Part shown: one piece after another, positions 15,553-25,078 of the stretch
Numbering within the stretch: the stretch's first letter is position 1
Layout: every line of letters starts with the position of its first letter
Source of the DNA: CAZEER01 sp964586315
Lineage (GTDB): Bacteria > Fidelibacterota > Marinisomatia > Marinisomatales > UBA1611
Assembly (NCBI GenBank): GCA_964586315.1
Contig: CAZPHE010000015.1
Span: 1-35,843, forward strand
Reading direction: 5' to 3'
DNA: 35,843 nt
Notes under the pieces: model-generated
The model's database searches: none
What the model was told of the DNA's origin: nothing
What the model saw: only the letters and a program-made list of their open reading frames with translations
Position numbers and translations under genes: made by a program

Positions 15553-16548
15553 TTAAGGCACTTCTATTGCTTCAAATAACCGTTGAATAACATCTTCTGG
15601 AGTTAATTCCTCCGCTTCTGCTTCATAAGTAAGTATAATTCGATGTCTAAGGATATCAGCTCCAATATATCGGATATCCTCAGGAGTAATATAACCTCTA
15701 TGCTCAGTAAATGCCCTAGCCTTAGCAGCTCGAACCAAGTTGATAGTAGCTCTAGGAGATGCACCAAAATCAATAATCCCATCAAGATCATTCAATCCAT
15801 ATTGATTCGGATTTCTTGAAGCAAATATTAAATTTAATACATAATCCTCAACTTTTTGATCTACATAAACATCATTTATGACTAATTGAGCATCTAAAAT
15901 TTTTTCGGGAGCAATTACTGCATTTATTGCATCTGAATTAATTGCCTGAGAATTTTGACGTAAAATTATTCTTTCTGCATCTTGTTTTGGATAATCAACA
16001 ATAAGTTTAAACATAAAACGATCTACTTGAGCTTCAGGAAGTGGGTAGGTACCTTCTTGCTCAATAGGGTTTTGAGTGGCCATCACCAAAAAAGGTGCAG
16101 CGAGTTGAAAAGTGTTCTCGCCGATTGTTACTTGTCTTTCCTGCATAGCTTCTAGAAGAGCACTCTGTACTTTAGCTGGAGATCTATTAATTTCGTCCGC
16201 TAAAATGATATTTGAAAAAATAGGTCCTTTCTGCGTATCAAATTCACCAGTTTTCTGATTGTAAATTAAAGTACCCAATAAATCTGCCGGCAACATATCT
16301 GGCGTAAATTGAATTCTTTGAAAATCTGTTTTTACCAATTGAGACAATGTTTTCACCATCAAAGTTTTGGCCAAACCAGGTACTCCTTCTAATAATAAAT
16401 GACCATTAGCAAGCATCGATATCACTATTTTATTAATGAGTTCCTCTTGCCCAATAATTACCTGATTCATTTGCTGTTTTAAATCATTGACAAAACTGGA
16501 TGATTTAGATATCCGTTCATTTATTTCCGTTAAACTAAAATCATTCAT
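15553..16548 (-). CDS. MoxR-type AAA+ ATPase
   Basis: The 331-residue AAA+ protein has the MoxR Walker A LLEGVPGLAKT (near 54-64) and Walker B NIILADEINR with SPAKVQSALLEAMQE. The sensor region follows as MATQNPIEQEGTYPLPEAQ-DRF, then the C-terminal lid with ASPRATINLVRAAKA. MoxR proteins act as chaperone-like ATPases helping metal insertion or assembly of VWA-domain complexes. It heads a set with DUF58 and the BatD-like gene, and the TPR lipoprotein gene ends 8 bases upstream. Residues needed for ATP hydrolysis all appear present. Confidence 0.95.
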   Translation of the reverse strand: MNDFSLTEINERISKSSSFVNDLKQQMNQVIIGQEELINKIVISMLANGHLLLEGVPGLAKTLMVKTLSQLVKTDFQRIQFTPDMLPADLLGTLIYNQKTGEFDTQKGPIFSNIILADEINRSPAKVQSALLEAMQERQVTIGENTFQLAAPFLVMATQNPIEQEGTYPLPEAQVDRFMFKLIVDYPKQDAERIILRQNSQAINSDAINAVIAPEKILDAQLVINDVYVDQKVEDYVLNLIFASRNPNQYGLNDLDGIIDFGASPRATINLVRAAKARAFTEHRGYITPEDIRYIGADILRHRIILTYEAEAEELTPEDVIQRLFEAIEVP

Positions 16549-16556
16549 TTTAAATT

Positions 16557-17288
16557 TTAGGTTGTAATATGTTTTAAAGCTGGAATTTCTTCAATGCTTT
16601 TTCCTAAAAACTCGATCTCAAATTTGACTGATGGTGCAAGTTCATGATTTGGAAACATTTCAAGAAATTTTTCATATTCGATTTTTGCACTTTTTGTATC
16701 CTTAAGAATATTTGCAAAAATATAACCTATCATAAATAAAGCATGTGGTTCTTGCTCAGAGCCACTATATATTTCAATAACTTTTCTGTATTCTTGTATT
16801 GCAGTATTAAAATCACGGAAATCATTCATATATATATCACCTAACATATATTGCCCTTTAGATGTAAGCTCATGTTTACTAAATTTCTCTGTCAGATACA
16901 TTAACGCATCCACTGCTTCCTTAACCATTTTACGCTTTCGAAGAGATTCTGCCTTATTTATAATAAATTCTGGAAATTCTTCTATCTCCATTTGTGCTTG
17001 TCTGCCTTGGATAGATTTACCATATTTATTAACAGTATTTTGTAAGGAAGAATACCCAGATGCAAAATCATTTTTCCAATTTAAATGAATTGATGCAAGT
17101 TTATATTGAGCATGAGATGCAAGGCTATCATCTGGATATTTATCTAATAACAATTGCAAATCATTAATTGCTAAATCTGCTTCATTATTTTTTAAATTTT
17201 CATTTGATAATTCAAAAAGATCTTCTGATGATTTCACACAACCTATTGTTAGGAGTAATCCCAGAGATATTAAAAGTCTAATTTTCAT
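16557..17288 (-). CDS. TPR-repeat lipoprotein, BamD/YbgF-like
   Basis: The 243 residues begin with a lipoprotein-type signal (KIRLLISLGLLLTIGC, Cys17). Several TPR units follow, such as ADLAINDLQLLLDKYPDDSLASHA, GQYMLGDIYMNDFRDFNTAIQEY and TKSAKIEYEKFLEMFPNHELAP. The arrangement and size resemble BamD of the outer-membrane assembly machine, and the neighbouring tamA/tamB would fit. The repeats are generic, so a YbgF-like or other scaffold role cannot be excluded. AGAGGA lies just before the ATG at 17288. The 106 bases upstream hold only a weak TTGGAA/TATAAT pair at 19-base spacing. Confidence 0.75.
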   Translation of the reverse strand: MKIRLLISLGLLLTIGCVKSSEDLFELSNENLKNNEADLAINDLQLLLDKYPDDSLASHAQYKLASIHLNWKNDFASGYSSLQNTVNKYGKSIQGRQAQMEIEEFPEFIINKAESLRKRKMVKEAVDALMYLTEKFSKHELTSKGQYMLGDIYMNDFRDFNTAIQEYRKVIEIYSGSEQEPHALFMIGYIFANILKDTKSAKIEYEKFLEMFPNHELAPSVKFEIEFLGKSIEEIPALKHITT

Positions 17289-17394
17289 TCTCTTCCTCTA
17301 ATTAAAAGCTGCAAAAGTTAATGCCTGTTTCTTTATTCGTAAAGTATTAGGTCGATTATATGTTTTCTTCTAAAAGTAGTTCCAATTATTAATA

Positions 17395-19170
17395 TTAAAA
17401 CAAATATTGAACACCTAATTGGATTTTTTTTGCATCAAAATCATCAGCTTGAATGGCATAATCTAAACGTGCTGGTCCTAAAGGTGTTTTTAAGGTAAAA
17501 CCTATCCCAATATCCCATTTAATTTCTTGGATAATATCTAATTTCAATGAATCTGTTAATAATCCTCCATCTGCGAAGAATGTAATACCAAATGACTTAT
17601 AGAGATTTTGGCGTAATTCCATATTTGTCATGGCTCGTAAAATCCCACCATCTGTTTCATCATTTGTATTTTGAAACATTAAAACATCCCAACCTCTCAT
17701 AGAAGTACTTCCACCTAAATAGAATTTTTCAAATGAAAAATCATTATCATATTTCCAATTCCATAATCTCCCTAATTGAATTCGCATTGCATAAATACTA
17801 TTATCAGTTATATCTAAATAAGATTGTAAGGTCAAATCAGCTTTATTATACTCCCGTGAACCACCAAATCCAGCAGATTTTATTATTGCATCAATTAAAT
17901 ACCCGCGTTTTGTATAAAGCGGATCATCCTTACGATCTAAATGAATTTTCATTACTATTGATCTTTCTTGAATATTTTCTTCCGATTCATCACTAAAAGA
18001 TTCCCAAATAACTTTATTTTCAAAATAAGATCGCTCATCTAATTGCATACGTTGCCTAAGGTTTACACCAGCACGATCAATTGATGATTGATAAGACCTG
18101 CCTTCATATCTAATAAATCTTTCATAGTATCCCATTATTATAGTTGGAATTCTTACTCCTAAAAACCAATTACCAGAAAGACTTGCATCATATCGTATTC
18201 TTGGTGTAATAAAATCTGTTTCAACTGGAATTCCAGCCAATAATTTTGTTGAAAATTGGTTTGATGTATTAAAAATTGATCTGTTACGCCATTCTAAAAT
18301 AACGCTAATTGCTGGTAAATCAGGAGTACCTTCAGCAAAACTAATTGGGTCATAACCACCAGTCGAATTCCATTCTCTTTGTTTATACCTCCGAAATTCT
18401 ATAACCATATTAACAAGACTATCAGAATCAACTATTTTTACAGGAACAAAATTCGCCATTGAAAATATTCCCATTTCTCTTAGTCTTCTGGATGAACGGT
18501 CAATCTCATACTTGGAATACAAATCACCAGACTTATACGTAAGTTCTCTCCATACTATAGAACTATCTATATTACCAAGTTTTTCAAAATATGTATTCTT
18601 TAGATAGACATCTTTACCTTCATGTATATCAATTTTAACGTTCACCGAATCTGAGATATTATCTTGAATTATAACTGAAAAAAATAATTTACCTAGATTA
18701 TGATATTCATTCTCCAACAAAAATAAGTTTTCATTTATTGCTACTGGATTATAAGGATTACCTAAATCCATACCAAGTAATTCACTGATTTTACTTTTAG
18801 TAATTAAATTATTACCCAAAATATCTACATCTGAAAGAAAATACTGTTTACCTTCATCAATGGCAAAAACAAGGTCTGCATACCCATCATTAATTTTATA
18901 TGATTCATTTACTTTAGCATCAAGGAAACCTTTAGATTTATAATAATTTTCTAATGTTAATGCATCTAATTTTAAAAGTCTGGAATCAAATTGTGGTCGA
19001 CGGAAAAAGAAAGTTGGAGGACGTTGGCGAATAATAAATAATACTTCGTTTTTGGATACATGATCATTCCCTTGAAGATTTAAATCTCTAATTACAACCT
19101 TATCAGTATCAGAATACAAAAAACCCACACATACAAAAATGCATGAAATTATTTTAAATTTTTGCATCAT
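17395..19170 (-). CDS. Outer-membrane Omp85 protein, TamA-like
   Basis: This 591-residue Omp85 protein has a signal peptide (about 1-20). POTRA-like repeats follow (VVIRDLNLQGNDHVSKNEVL, then YYKSKGFLDAKV, then FLSDVDILGNNLITKSKIS), and the C-terminal beta-barrel of the bacterial surface antigen family includes FYLGGSTSMRGWD and ends in aromatic QYLF. The length, shorter than BamA, is close to TamA (about 577), and the gene directly follows a TamB homologue with a 3-base gap. It therefore most likely forms the translocation and assembly module moving envelope components. BamA itself is not excluded by eye, as the POTRA count is uncertain. Confidence 0.85.
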   Translation of the reverse strand: MMQKFKIISCIFVCVGFLYSDTDKVVIRDLNLQGNDHVSKNEVLFIIRQRPPTFFFRRPQFDSRLLKLDALTLENYYKSKGFLDAKVNESYKINDGYADLVFAIDEGKQYFLSDVDILGNNLITKSKISELLGMDLGNPYNPVAINENLFLLENEYHNLGKLFFSVIIQDNISDSVNVKIDIHEGKDVYLKNTYFEKLGNIDSSIVWRELTYKSGDLYSKYEIDRSSRRLREMGIFSMANFVPVKIVDSDSLVNMVIEFRRYKQREWNSTGGYDPISFAEGTPDLPAISVILEWRNRSIFNTSNQFSTKLLAGIPVETDFITPRIRYDASLSGNWFLGVRIPTIIMGYYERFIRYEGRSYQSSIDRAGVNLRQRMQLDERSYFENKVIWESFSDESEENIQERSIVMKIHLDRKDDPLYTKRGYLIDAIIKSAGFGGSREYNKADLTLQSYLDITDNSIYAMRIQLGRLWNWKYDNDFSFEKFYLGGSTSMRGWDVLMFQNTNDETDGGILRAMTNMELRQNLYKSFGITFFADGGLLTDSLKLDIIQEIKWDIGIGFTLKTPLGPARLDYAIQADDFDAKKIQLGVQYLF

Positions 19171-19173
19171 AAA

Positions 19174-22100
19174 TTAATACGCGTACTTATAACGATATTT
19201 AAAGTTTAAATTACCATCTTCATCTACATTACCTACTACAGAAAAATGGCGATTTAATTTATATTCTACACCGACTTGGGATTGGTCTTGATTTAGTGAA
19301 AAAGATCTTTTATACGATAAATTTAAAAAAGTTTTATTTCCAATTTTTTTTTCAGCCGTAACCTCAAAATCTTCATTTGTTCCTTGCAATAAGCCTGCAG
19401 CACCAGATATATTGATATCATCAACATAATTCATCATGGCTGTATTTGATTCTTTTAGGTTTTTTTCCAATTGATTTTCTAATAGAGCACCTAGAATTGA
19501 GACAGTTTGATTACCAAACCCTGTAGATGTGGTTAATGCTTGGTCTTCTAATCTTTTTCCCAAAAATAAAAGTTCTAATATATCACTTTCAGAAAAGCTA
19601 CTAGAAGATTCTAGTATTATATCTAAATCATTGATTCCACCTATTATCCTTAAATCAATTCTTTCATCATCTATGGTAGTATAAGCACCAATATTAATTG
19701 ATGGATTAAAACCTTTATTATCAAAACTAACAATACCATTTAAATTTTGAAATTTATCTTTATAAAAAAATAGGAAACCATCTTCTACAATAATTTGACC
19801 ACCAAAATCCATTTCTTGGTGACCTACTTGCGATAAATTCAAATCGCCTATTAATTCTGCATCTATTTGTGAGTTTTGAAAAAAAGCTTTACCTCGAATT
19901 GGGATATTTATATTATATAACATAATTGTACTTTCTTCATCAATAATTGCAGTACCAACATCTTCTGTAGAAAATTCATAAAATATATTTGCATTTTGAG
20001 TTTCTATTGTACCTTCTATGCCAACCGTATCTTGTCCATTTATAAATAAATCCAAATTACTTTGCCCTGAAATATCAAAGGGTAGCAATTTAAAAGATGA
20101 ATTATTTGATGTAATTCCTAAATTATAGTTTGGATCAAAAAATTCTTTGAAATCAATTGAACCTTTTACAAATGTATTTTGTGTTTTTGGTTTTTCATAC
20201 TTGCCATTTGGATGATACAACATTGCACTTAATTCAGTAATATTTAGTAAATTATTTCTCATTGTTGCTGAACCATGTATTGATTGAATAGGATCACTTA
20301 ATAACAGAGTATAAAGTATACCATTATCAATTAATATCTTTCCGTTACGCGTTATATTGCCTGCTTCACCTGTCAAAGATAATTCTATTAAAAAATCACC
20401 TGACGCAGAATCCAAATCAGAAATATATGGTGATAAAAAAGGCAACGATTTAATCTTCGCATTAACTTGAAAATTGATTGAATCTTTTCTAAATAAACTT
20501 CCAAAATATTCAGAACCAATATTTAAGTCAAATGGTATTATTCCTGAAGCAGAAATATTTCCATTATTTAGTTTTGAATTCGCTTTATCAATAAATAATT
20601 TATAACCATCATAGTGTCCTTGGCTTGATAAAGAACCCATTTCAACCAAATCAAATACTGTTTTATCAATTTCTAAGTTATAATAAAATTGTGTCTTTTC
20701 AGGTGTTCCTTTTAAATCAAAATTACCTGTTGCCATACCTTCAATTTTGAAAAATTCTGGTATAAATCTATGTACGAACTCAAGAGGCATATTAAAAAAA
20801 TTAGATTTTAAAGCAATAGTATTATAGTTCACATTATTATTTACAATAGGTATAATGCCTTGTGCGTTTATACCCAAAAGACCTTCACGAGTCATAGAAA
20901 TATCATCTAAATGAAGAATTCCATCTTTATAAAAGCATGATAAAACCATTTCATCAAAAGGTTCACTCATATATTTACCTTTCTTCAAAGATACATCGAC
21001 ATCTAAGTCTAAATTTTCTCCTTTAGATAAAACTTGTATTTCACCAAAAATTAATCCTGATAATTTTAATCGCTTATCATTAATAAATTCTGTAAGAATC
21101 TCTGCATCAAAATTTGACATTTTAAATTGCCCTTTCATATGATCACTTCCTGATATAACTCCTTCCATCATGCCATCATTTATATGAAATTCAAATGGAT
21201 TTACTTGTAAAATTGAATCAGTAAGAGAAAATTGAATAGGTCTAGCATTTACTAAATAATTATTTTGATATGCGAGTTGGATCCTATCAACTTTATATAG
21301 ATATTCGCCATTAAATGTTCCTGATGCTTGTAAAAAATCATTTCCTGACTTGAAATGACAGTTTTCAATGATGACTGATTTATTTTCCAAAGTTGCATTA
21401 ACAGTTCCACTTTCAAAACTTCTATTTTTCCACATTCCTTGCCCTGCTTTAATATCTATAAATCCAGATGGTACTGTATCGCTTACAGTTATTTGAGATG
21501 TTAGTTCAATCGTTTTAAGTTGGAAATTACTAATATTAACATTATCACATGTTAATTCAGCAAGCACTGATGGCGAATTTATCTTACCTGAGGCCTTTAA
21601 TTTCCCTGTAGCTTTACCAGATACAAAGTCTCCAGGTAAAAAATTATTCACCAATTCTATATCAGCTTTTTCCATATCAATAAATAATTCGATTTTATTT
21701 GATGAGAAATTTCTCATACCATCTATTGTTAAATAACTATCCCCAACTAACAGCATTACTGGATCGAGAGTTGAAAGAGTACTATCAGCATAAGTTAATA
21801 ATCCATGAATTGAAATTTCTCCTTGATTAAATAACTTTGCTTCTACCATTTCAAGCGTCATATTAATCTGATTTAAAGCCATATCATCTGTTAAATTAGC
21901 ATCCATAATAAAAAGCCCTGATATCTGTGTAGGTTTCTGATTATTAATCCAACGTGATAAATCAAAATTATTTAGATTCATAAAACAACTAATTCGTTCA
22001 TTATTTTGCCATAAACCATTCATCTTCAAATTTGATTTATCATCTATTAATTCAAGATTTTTCAAAATGACTGCATTGCTTTTCTTTTGAACTAGAAATT

Positions 22101-22938
22101 TTCCATTCATATCTAAACCTAATTGATTATCAAGAACAAGTTCACCGCTAAATAATTCAAAATCAGATTCAAATTTTAATTTTCCGTTGAAATTAGAAAA
22201 TTTAGTTTTTAATGGTAACAAGCTAAAAAGATCTTTTGGAATAGTAAAATTTATTAAATCTAATGTCCCATTTACTTTGTTTAGATTTTGGTCGAAGAAA
22301 AGATTGCCAGAAATAGGTTGGTTTATGAACTCACCTTTGATATCTTTTAGGAAATATGTTTTTCCATTATGGCCTAATGCCATTTGATTAAAATGACAAT
22401 CCAAATTTATATTCTTTTCTAAGAAAATTTTAACTAAATCAAAATTTAATACTGGGTTTTCCTTACCATTAAGATCACCACCCGATATAACATTAAAAGT
22501 ATAATCTTCACCATTGATATTTGATGTAAATCTACCATCAATAAAAAATGATTTTATATGGTAAGGTATATCAACCATAAGATTTTCAACTTGATCTGTT
22601 TTCACAGAGTTTGTATCAGCGACATATAAAGCATCGAACCCTTCTACTGTTAACAGATCTAAAACTTTTACATCAAATATGGATGAAAAAATACCCAAAT
22701 TAAAGGATAATTTTTCAATATTAACAACCGAACCAAATTTATGAGAGGCTATAACATTTTTTAATTGTGTTGTACCAAAAAAATTTATTGATGAATTTTC
22801 TATTTTAAAGTCCCATCCATTTACTTTCAATTTTTTATTTATTTTTGGTTCTACGTAAATATTCCAGATTAATGGCTGAGCCATAATAATCAAATAGATA
22901 ACTAAAATTGGAGCTATGATTAGGATATATTTTTTCAT
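19174..22938 (-). CDS. tamB: TamB-like translocation/assembly protein (AsmA-like superfamily)
   Basis: The 1254-residue protein begins with one membrane anchor (ILIIAPILVIYLIIMAQPLIW), followed by a long low-complexity beta-strand-rich stretch. The C-terminus has the TamB domain pattern (GGQIIVEDGFLFFY, IDLRIIGGINDLDIILESS, DILELLFLGKRLED, and a final VGVEYKLNRHFSVVGNVDEDG). TamB bridges inner and outer membranes and is now seen as a lipid-transport bridge working with TamA. The size is almost the same as E. coli TamB. Here tamB comes before tamA, the opposite of E. coli. No ribosome binding site is seen before the ATG (see the promoter entry). Confidence 0.9.
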   Translation of the reverse strand: MKKYILIIAPILVIYLIIMAQPLIWNIYVEPKINKKLKVNGWDFKIENSSINFFGTTQLKNVIASHKFGSVVNIEKLSFNLGIFSSIFDVKVLDLLTVEGFDALYVADTNSVKTDQVENLMVDIPYHIKSFFIDGRFTSNINGEDYTFNVISGGDLNGKENPVLNFDLVKIFLEKNINLDCHFNQMALGHNGKTYFLKDIKGEFINQPISGNLFFDQNLNKVNGTLDLINFTIPKDLFSLLPLKTKFSNFNGKLKFESDFELFSGELVLDNQLGLDMNGKFLVQKKSNAVILKNLELIDDKSNLKMNGLWQNNERISCFMNLNNFDLSRWINNQKPTQISGLFIMDANLTDDMALNQINMTLEMVEAKLFNQGEISIHGLLTYADSTLSTLDPVMLLVGDSYLTIDGMRNFSSNKIELFIDMEKADIELVNNFLPGDFVSGKATGKLKASGKINSPSVLAELTCDNVNISNFQLKTIELTSQITVSDTVPSGFIDIKAGQGMWKNRSFESGTVNATLENKSVIIENCHFKSGNDFLQASGTFNGEYLYKVDRIQLAYQNNYLVNARPIQFSLTDSILQVNPFEFHINDGMMEGVISGSDHMKGQFKMSNFDAEILTEFINDKRLKLSGLIFGEIQVLSKGENLDLDVDVSLKKGKYMSEPFDEMVLSCFYKDGILHLDDISMTREGLLGINAQGIIPIVNNNVNYNTIALKSNFFNMPLEFVHRFIPEFFKIEGMATGNFDLKGTPEKTQFYYNLEIDKTVFDLVEMGSLSSQGHYDGYKLFIDKANSKLNNGNISASGIIPFDLNIGSEYFGSLFRKDSINFQVNAKIKSLPFLSPYISDLDSASGDFLIELSLTGEAGNITRNGKILIDNGILYTLLLSDPIQSIHGSATMRNNLLNITELSAMLYHPNGKYEKPKTQNTFVKGSIDFKEFFDPNYNLGITSNNSSFKLLPFDISGQSNLDLFINGQDTVGIEGTIETQNANIFYEFSTEDVGTAIIDEESTIMLYNINIPIRGKAFFQNSQIDAELIGDLNLSQVGHQEMDFGGQIIVEDGFLFFYKDKFQNLNGIVSFDNKGFNPSINIGAYTTIDDERIDLRIIGGINDLDIILESSSSFSESDILELLFLGKRLEDQALTTSTGFGNQTVSILGALLENQLEKNLKESNTAMMNYVDDINISGAAGLLQGTNEDFEVTAEKKIGNKTFLNLSYKRSFSLNQDQSQVGVEYKLNRHFSVVGNVDEDGNLNFKYRYKYAY

Positions 22939-22945
22939 TGTATGT

Positions 22946-22975
22946 ATGATAGCAAGGTTACGATATGAACTTCAA
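22946..22975 (-). promoter_or_regulatory. Candidate promoter of tamB-tamA
   Basis: TTGAAG (22975-22970) and TATCAT (22951-22946) on the minus strand are 18 bases apart, directly after the dnaK terminator. Initiation about 7 bases beyond the -10 would fall at the tamB ATG (22938), which has no ribosome site. A leaderless message is therefore possible. This is inference from matching boxes only. Confidence 0.35.
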
Positions 22976-22992
22976 TTTAGAAAGTGAGTTCC

Positions 22993-23024
22993 AAAAAAAA
23001 AAGCGCTCATAAAAGCGCTTTTTT
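22993..23024 (-). terminator. Rho-independent terminator after dnaK
   Basis: The hairpin AGCGCT / AGCGCT (23019-23014 with 23007-23002, loop of 6) is lengthened by five A-T pairs, so the stem is up to 11 pairs. On the minus strand a run of ten Ts (23002-22993) overlaps its lower part. It lies 22 bases beyond the dnaK stop and, being nearly symmetric, could also work from the other side. Confidence 0.9.
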
Positions 23025-23045
23025 CCAAAAACCAATTTTAATATA

Positions 23046-24947
23046 TCAATCTACAACTTCGAAGTCAGCATCCTCAATTTCTGCTTCTTTTTTATCTTTT
23101 TTATTCGGTTCCTTATCTTCTTTAGATTTAGAATCTTCATCTCCAGTTTGACTAGAATCATACATTTTAGAAGCTAAAGTACTCCAAATTCCATTTAAAG
23201 ATTCAATAGCAGATTTTATGTTATCTGCATTACCAGTATCTTTTGCATTTTTTAAATTTTCAACTTTTTCTGATAATTCTCCTTTTTCTTGATCAGATAA
23301 TTTATCTTTATGCTCATTTAGATTTTTTTCAGTTTCATAAATTAAATGTTCTGCCTGATTTACAATATCTATTTTTTCACGTTTTTCTTTATCTTCTGTC
23401 TCATGTTTTTTAGCATCATTTACCATTTTTTCTATTTCAGAATCAGATAATCCACTGGATGCTTCTATTTTGATACTCTGTTCTTTACCTGTAGCTTTAT
23501 CCTTTGCATTAACGTTTAGAATTCCATTTGCATCTATATCAAATGTAACCTCAATTTGAGGAACCCCACGAGGTGAAGGAGGAATATCCGCTAGATGGAA
23601 ACGTCCAATTGTTTTATTATCGTTAGCCATTTGTCTTTCACCTTGCAAAACATGAATTTCTACAGTTGTCTGGTTGTCTGCTGCAGTACTAAATATTTGT
23701 GATTTTTTTGTGGGAATCGTTGTATTTCTTTCTATTAGAGTTGTAGAGACACTTCCAAGGGTCTCAATACCTAGTGAAAGAGGAGTAACATCTAATAATA
23801 AAATATCATCTACATCACCTGATAATACTCCGCCTTGAATTGCAGCACCTAATGCAACAACCTCATCAGGGTTAACACTCTTATTCGGTTCTTTCCCAAA
23901 AATTTCTTTTACTTTTTCTTGAATTTTAGGTATACGAGTTGATCCACCAACTAAAATCACCTCATCAATATCTGATTTTGCCATACCTGCATCTTTTATT
24001 GCTTGCAAGCAAGGTTCTATAGTTCTTTCAATAAGATCATTTACCAAGTCTTCAAATTTTGCCTGAGAAAGTGTTAGATGAAGATGTTTTGGACCAGATG
24101 CATCTGCAGTAACAAAAGGTAGATTTATATCCGTCTGCTTTGATGTTGATAATTCTTTTTTAGCAGTTTCAGCAGCTTCTTTTAATCGTTGTAGTGCCAT
24201 AGCATCATTTCGAAGGTCAATTCCATCAGATTTTTGAAATTCGTCTGCAATCCAATCGATAACTTTTTGATCAAAATCATCACCACCTAAGTGCCCATCT
24301 CCATTAGATGATTTTACTTCAAAAACTCCGTCTCCTAACTCGAGGATAGAAATATCGAAAGTACCACCACCCAAATCAAAGACCGCAATTTTTTCATCTT
24401 TTTTCTTATCTAAGCCATAAGCTAATGAAGCAGCAGTTGGTTCATTAATAATTCGTCTTACATTTAGCCCTGCAATTTTACCAGCATCTTTTGTTGCTTG
24501 TCTTTGTGAATCATTAAAATATGCAGGAACAGTTATAACTGCATCTGTGATTTTATTTCCAAGATATTCTTCTGCTTGTTGCTTCAATTTTTGAAGTATC
24601 ATCGCAGAAATTTCTGGCGGTGAATAATCCTTTTGGCCTGCATTAACAACGCAAGCTCCACTAGAATTTTTTTCTACTTTATATGGTACTTCTTTTATCT
24701 CTGTTGAAACTTCATTAAACATTCTACCCATAAAACGTTTAATTGAAAATACAGTATTTTCTGGGTTCGTAACTGCTTGACGTTTTGCTGCCTGACCAAC
24801 CAATCGTTCTGAATCTTTAGTAAAACCAACAACTGATGGTGTGGTTCTTCCACCCTCTGGACTCGTTATAACTGCTGGTTCTCCTCCTTCTAGTACTGCA
24901 ACACAAGAATTAGTTGTTCCCAGGTCAATACCTATTATTTTACTCAT
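23046..24947 (-). CDS. dnaK: Chaperone DnaK (Hsp70)
   Basis: The 633-residue Hsp70 has the nucleotide-binding start IIGIDLGTTNSCVAVLEGG, then DAVITVPAYFNDSQRQAT, AVFDLGGGTFDISIL and ILVGGSTRIPKIQEKV. The linker and substrate domain contain DVTPLSLGIETLG, and the acidic tail ends in EIEDADFEVVD, close to the EEVD-like end of bacterial DnaK. I start at the ATG at 24947, as GGAGA lies 5 bases upstream; a TTG four codons earlier overlaps that ribosome site. No CIRCE inverted repeat is seen upstream, and grpE and dnaJ are not in the window. A terminator follows, so dnaK is likely monocistronic. Confidence 0.98.
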   Translation of the reverse strand: MSKIIGIDLGTTNSCVAVLEGGEPAVITSPEGGRTTPSVVGFTKDSERLVGQAAKRQAVTNPENTVFSIKRFMGRMFNEVSTEIKEVPYKVEKNSSGACVVNAGQKDYSPPEISAMILQKLKQQAEEYLGNKITDAVITVPAYFNDSQRQATKDAGKIAGLNVRRIINEPTAASLAYGLDKKKDEKIAVFDLGGGTFDISILELGDGVFEVKSSNGDGHLGGDDFDQKVIDWIADEFQKSDGIDLRNDAMALQRLKEAAETAKKELSTSKQTDINLPFVTADASGPKHLHLTLSQAKFEDLVNDLIERTIEPCLQAIKDAGMAKSDIDEVILVGGSTRIPKIQEKVKEIFGKEPNKSVNPDEVVALGAAIQGGVLSGDVDDILLLDVTPLSLGIETLGSVSTTLIERNTTIPTKKSQIFSTAADNQTTVEIHVLQGERQMANDNKTIGRFHLADIPPSPRGVPQIEVTFDIDANGILNVNAKDKATGKEQSIKIEASSGLSDSEIEKMVNDAKKHETEDKEKREKIDIVNQAEHLIYETEKNLNEHKDKLSDQEKGELSEKVENLKNAKDTGNADNIKSAIESLNGIWSTLASKMYDSSQTGDEDSKSKEDKEPNKKDKKEAEIEDADFEVVD

Positions 24948-25032
24948 AAATTTCTCCAAATATAAAGCATAAAGATTTTATTCATACCAGATTTATAATT
25001 TGCAACTAGCGTACCAAATCAATTGATGGTTA

Positions 25033-25078
25033 TTTTTGGCAGATATATATATTATTTCTTATCCTTTTTGGCAGATAT
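25033..25078. repeat. 14-base direct repeat at the end of clpC
   Basis: TTTTTGGCAGATAT occurs at 25033-25046 and again at 25065-25078, exactly 32 bases apart, on either side of the clpC stop (25052-25054). The second copy codes for the clpC C-terminal ISAKK. It looks like a partial duplication scar. Confidence 0.7.

Noticed and set aside
17340..17394. Promoter before the TPR lipoprotein (TTGGAA / TATAAT)
   Set aside because: Spacing is 19 bases and the AT-rich background makes such pairs common; kept only as a remark in the gene entry.
24960..25051. CIRCE or other heat-shock operator upstream of dnaK
   Set aside because: No inverted TTAGCACTC-like repeat is present; only a weak TTGATT/TATAAA pair at 19 bases, too poor to call.
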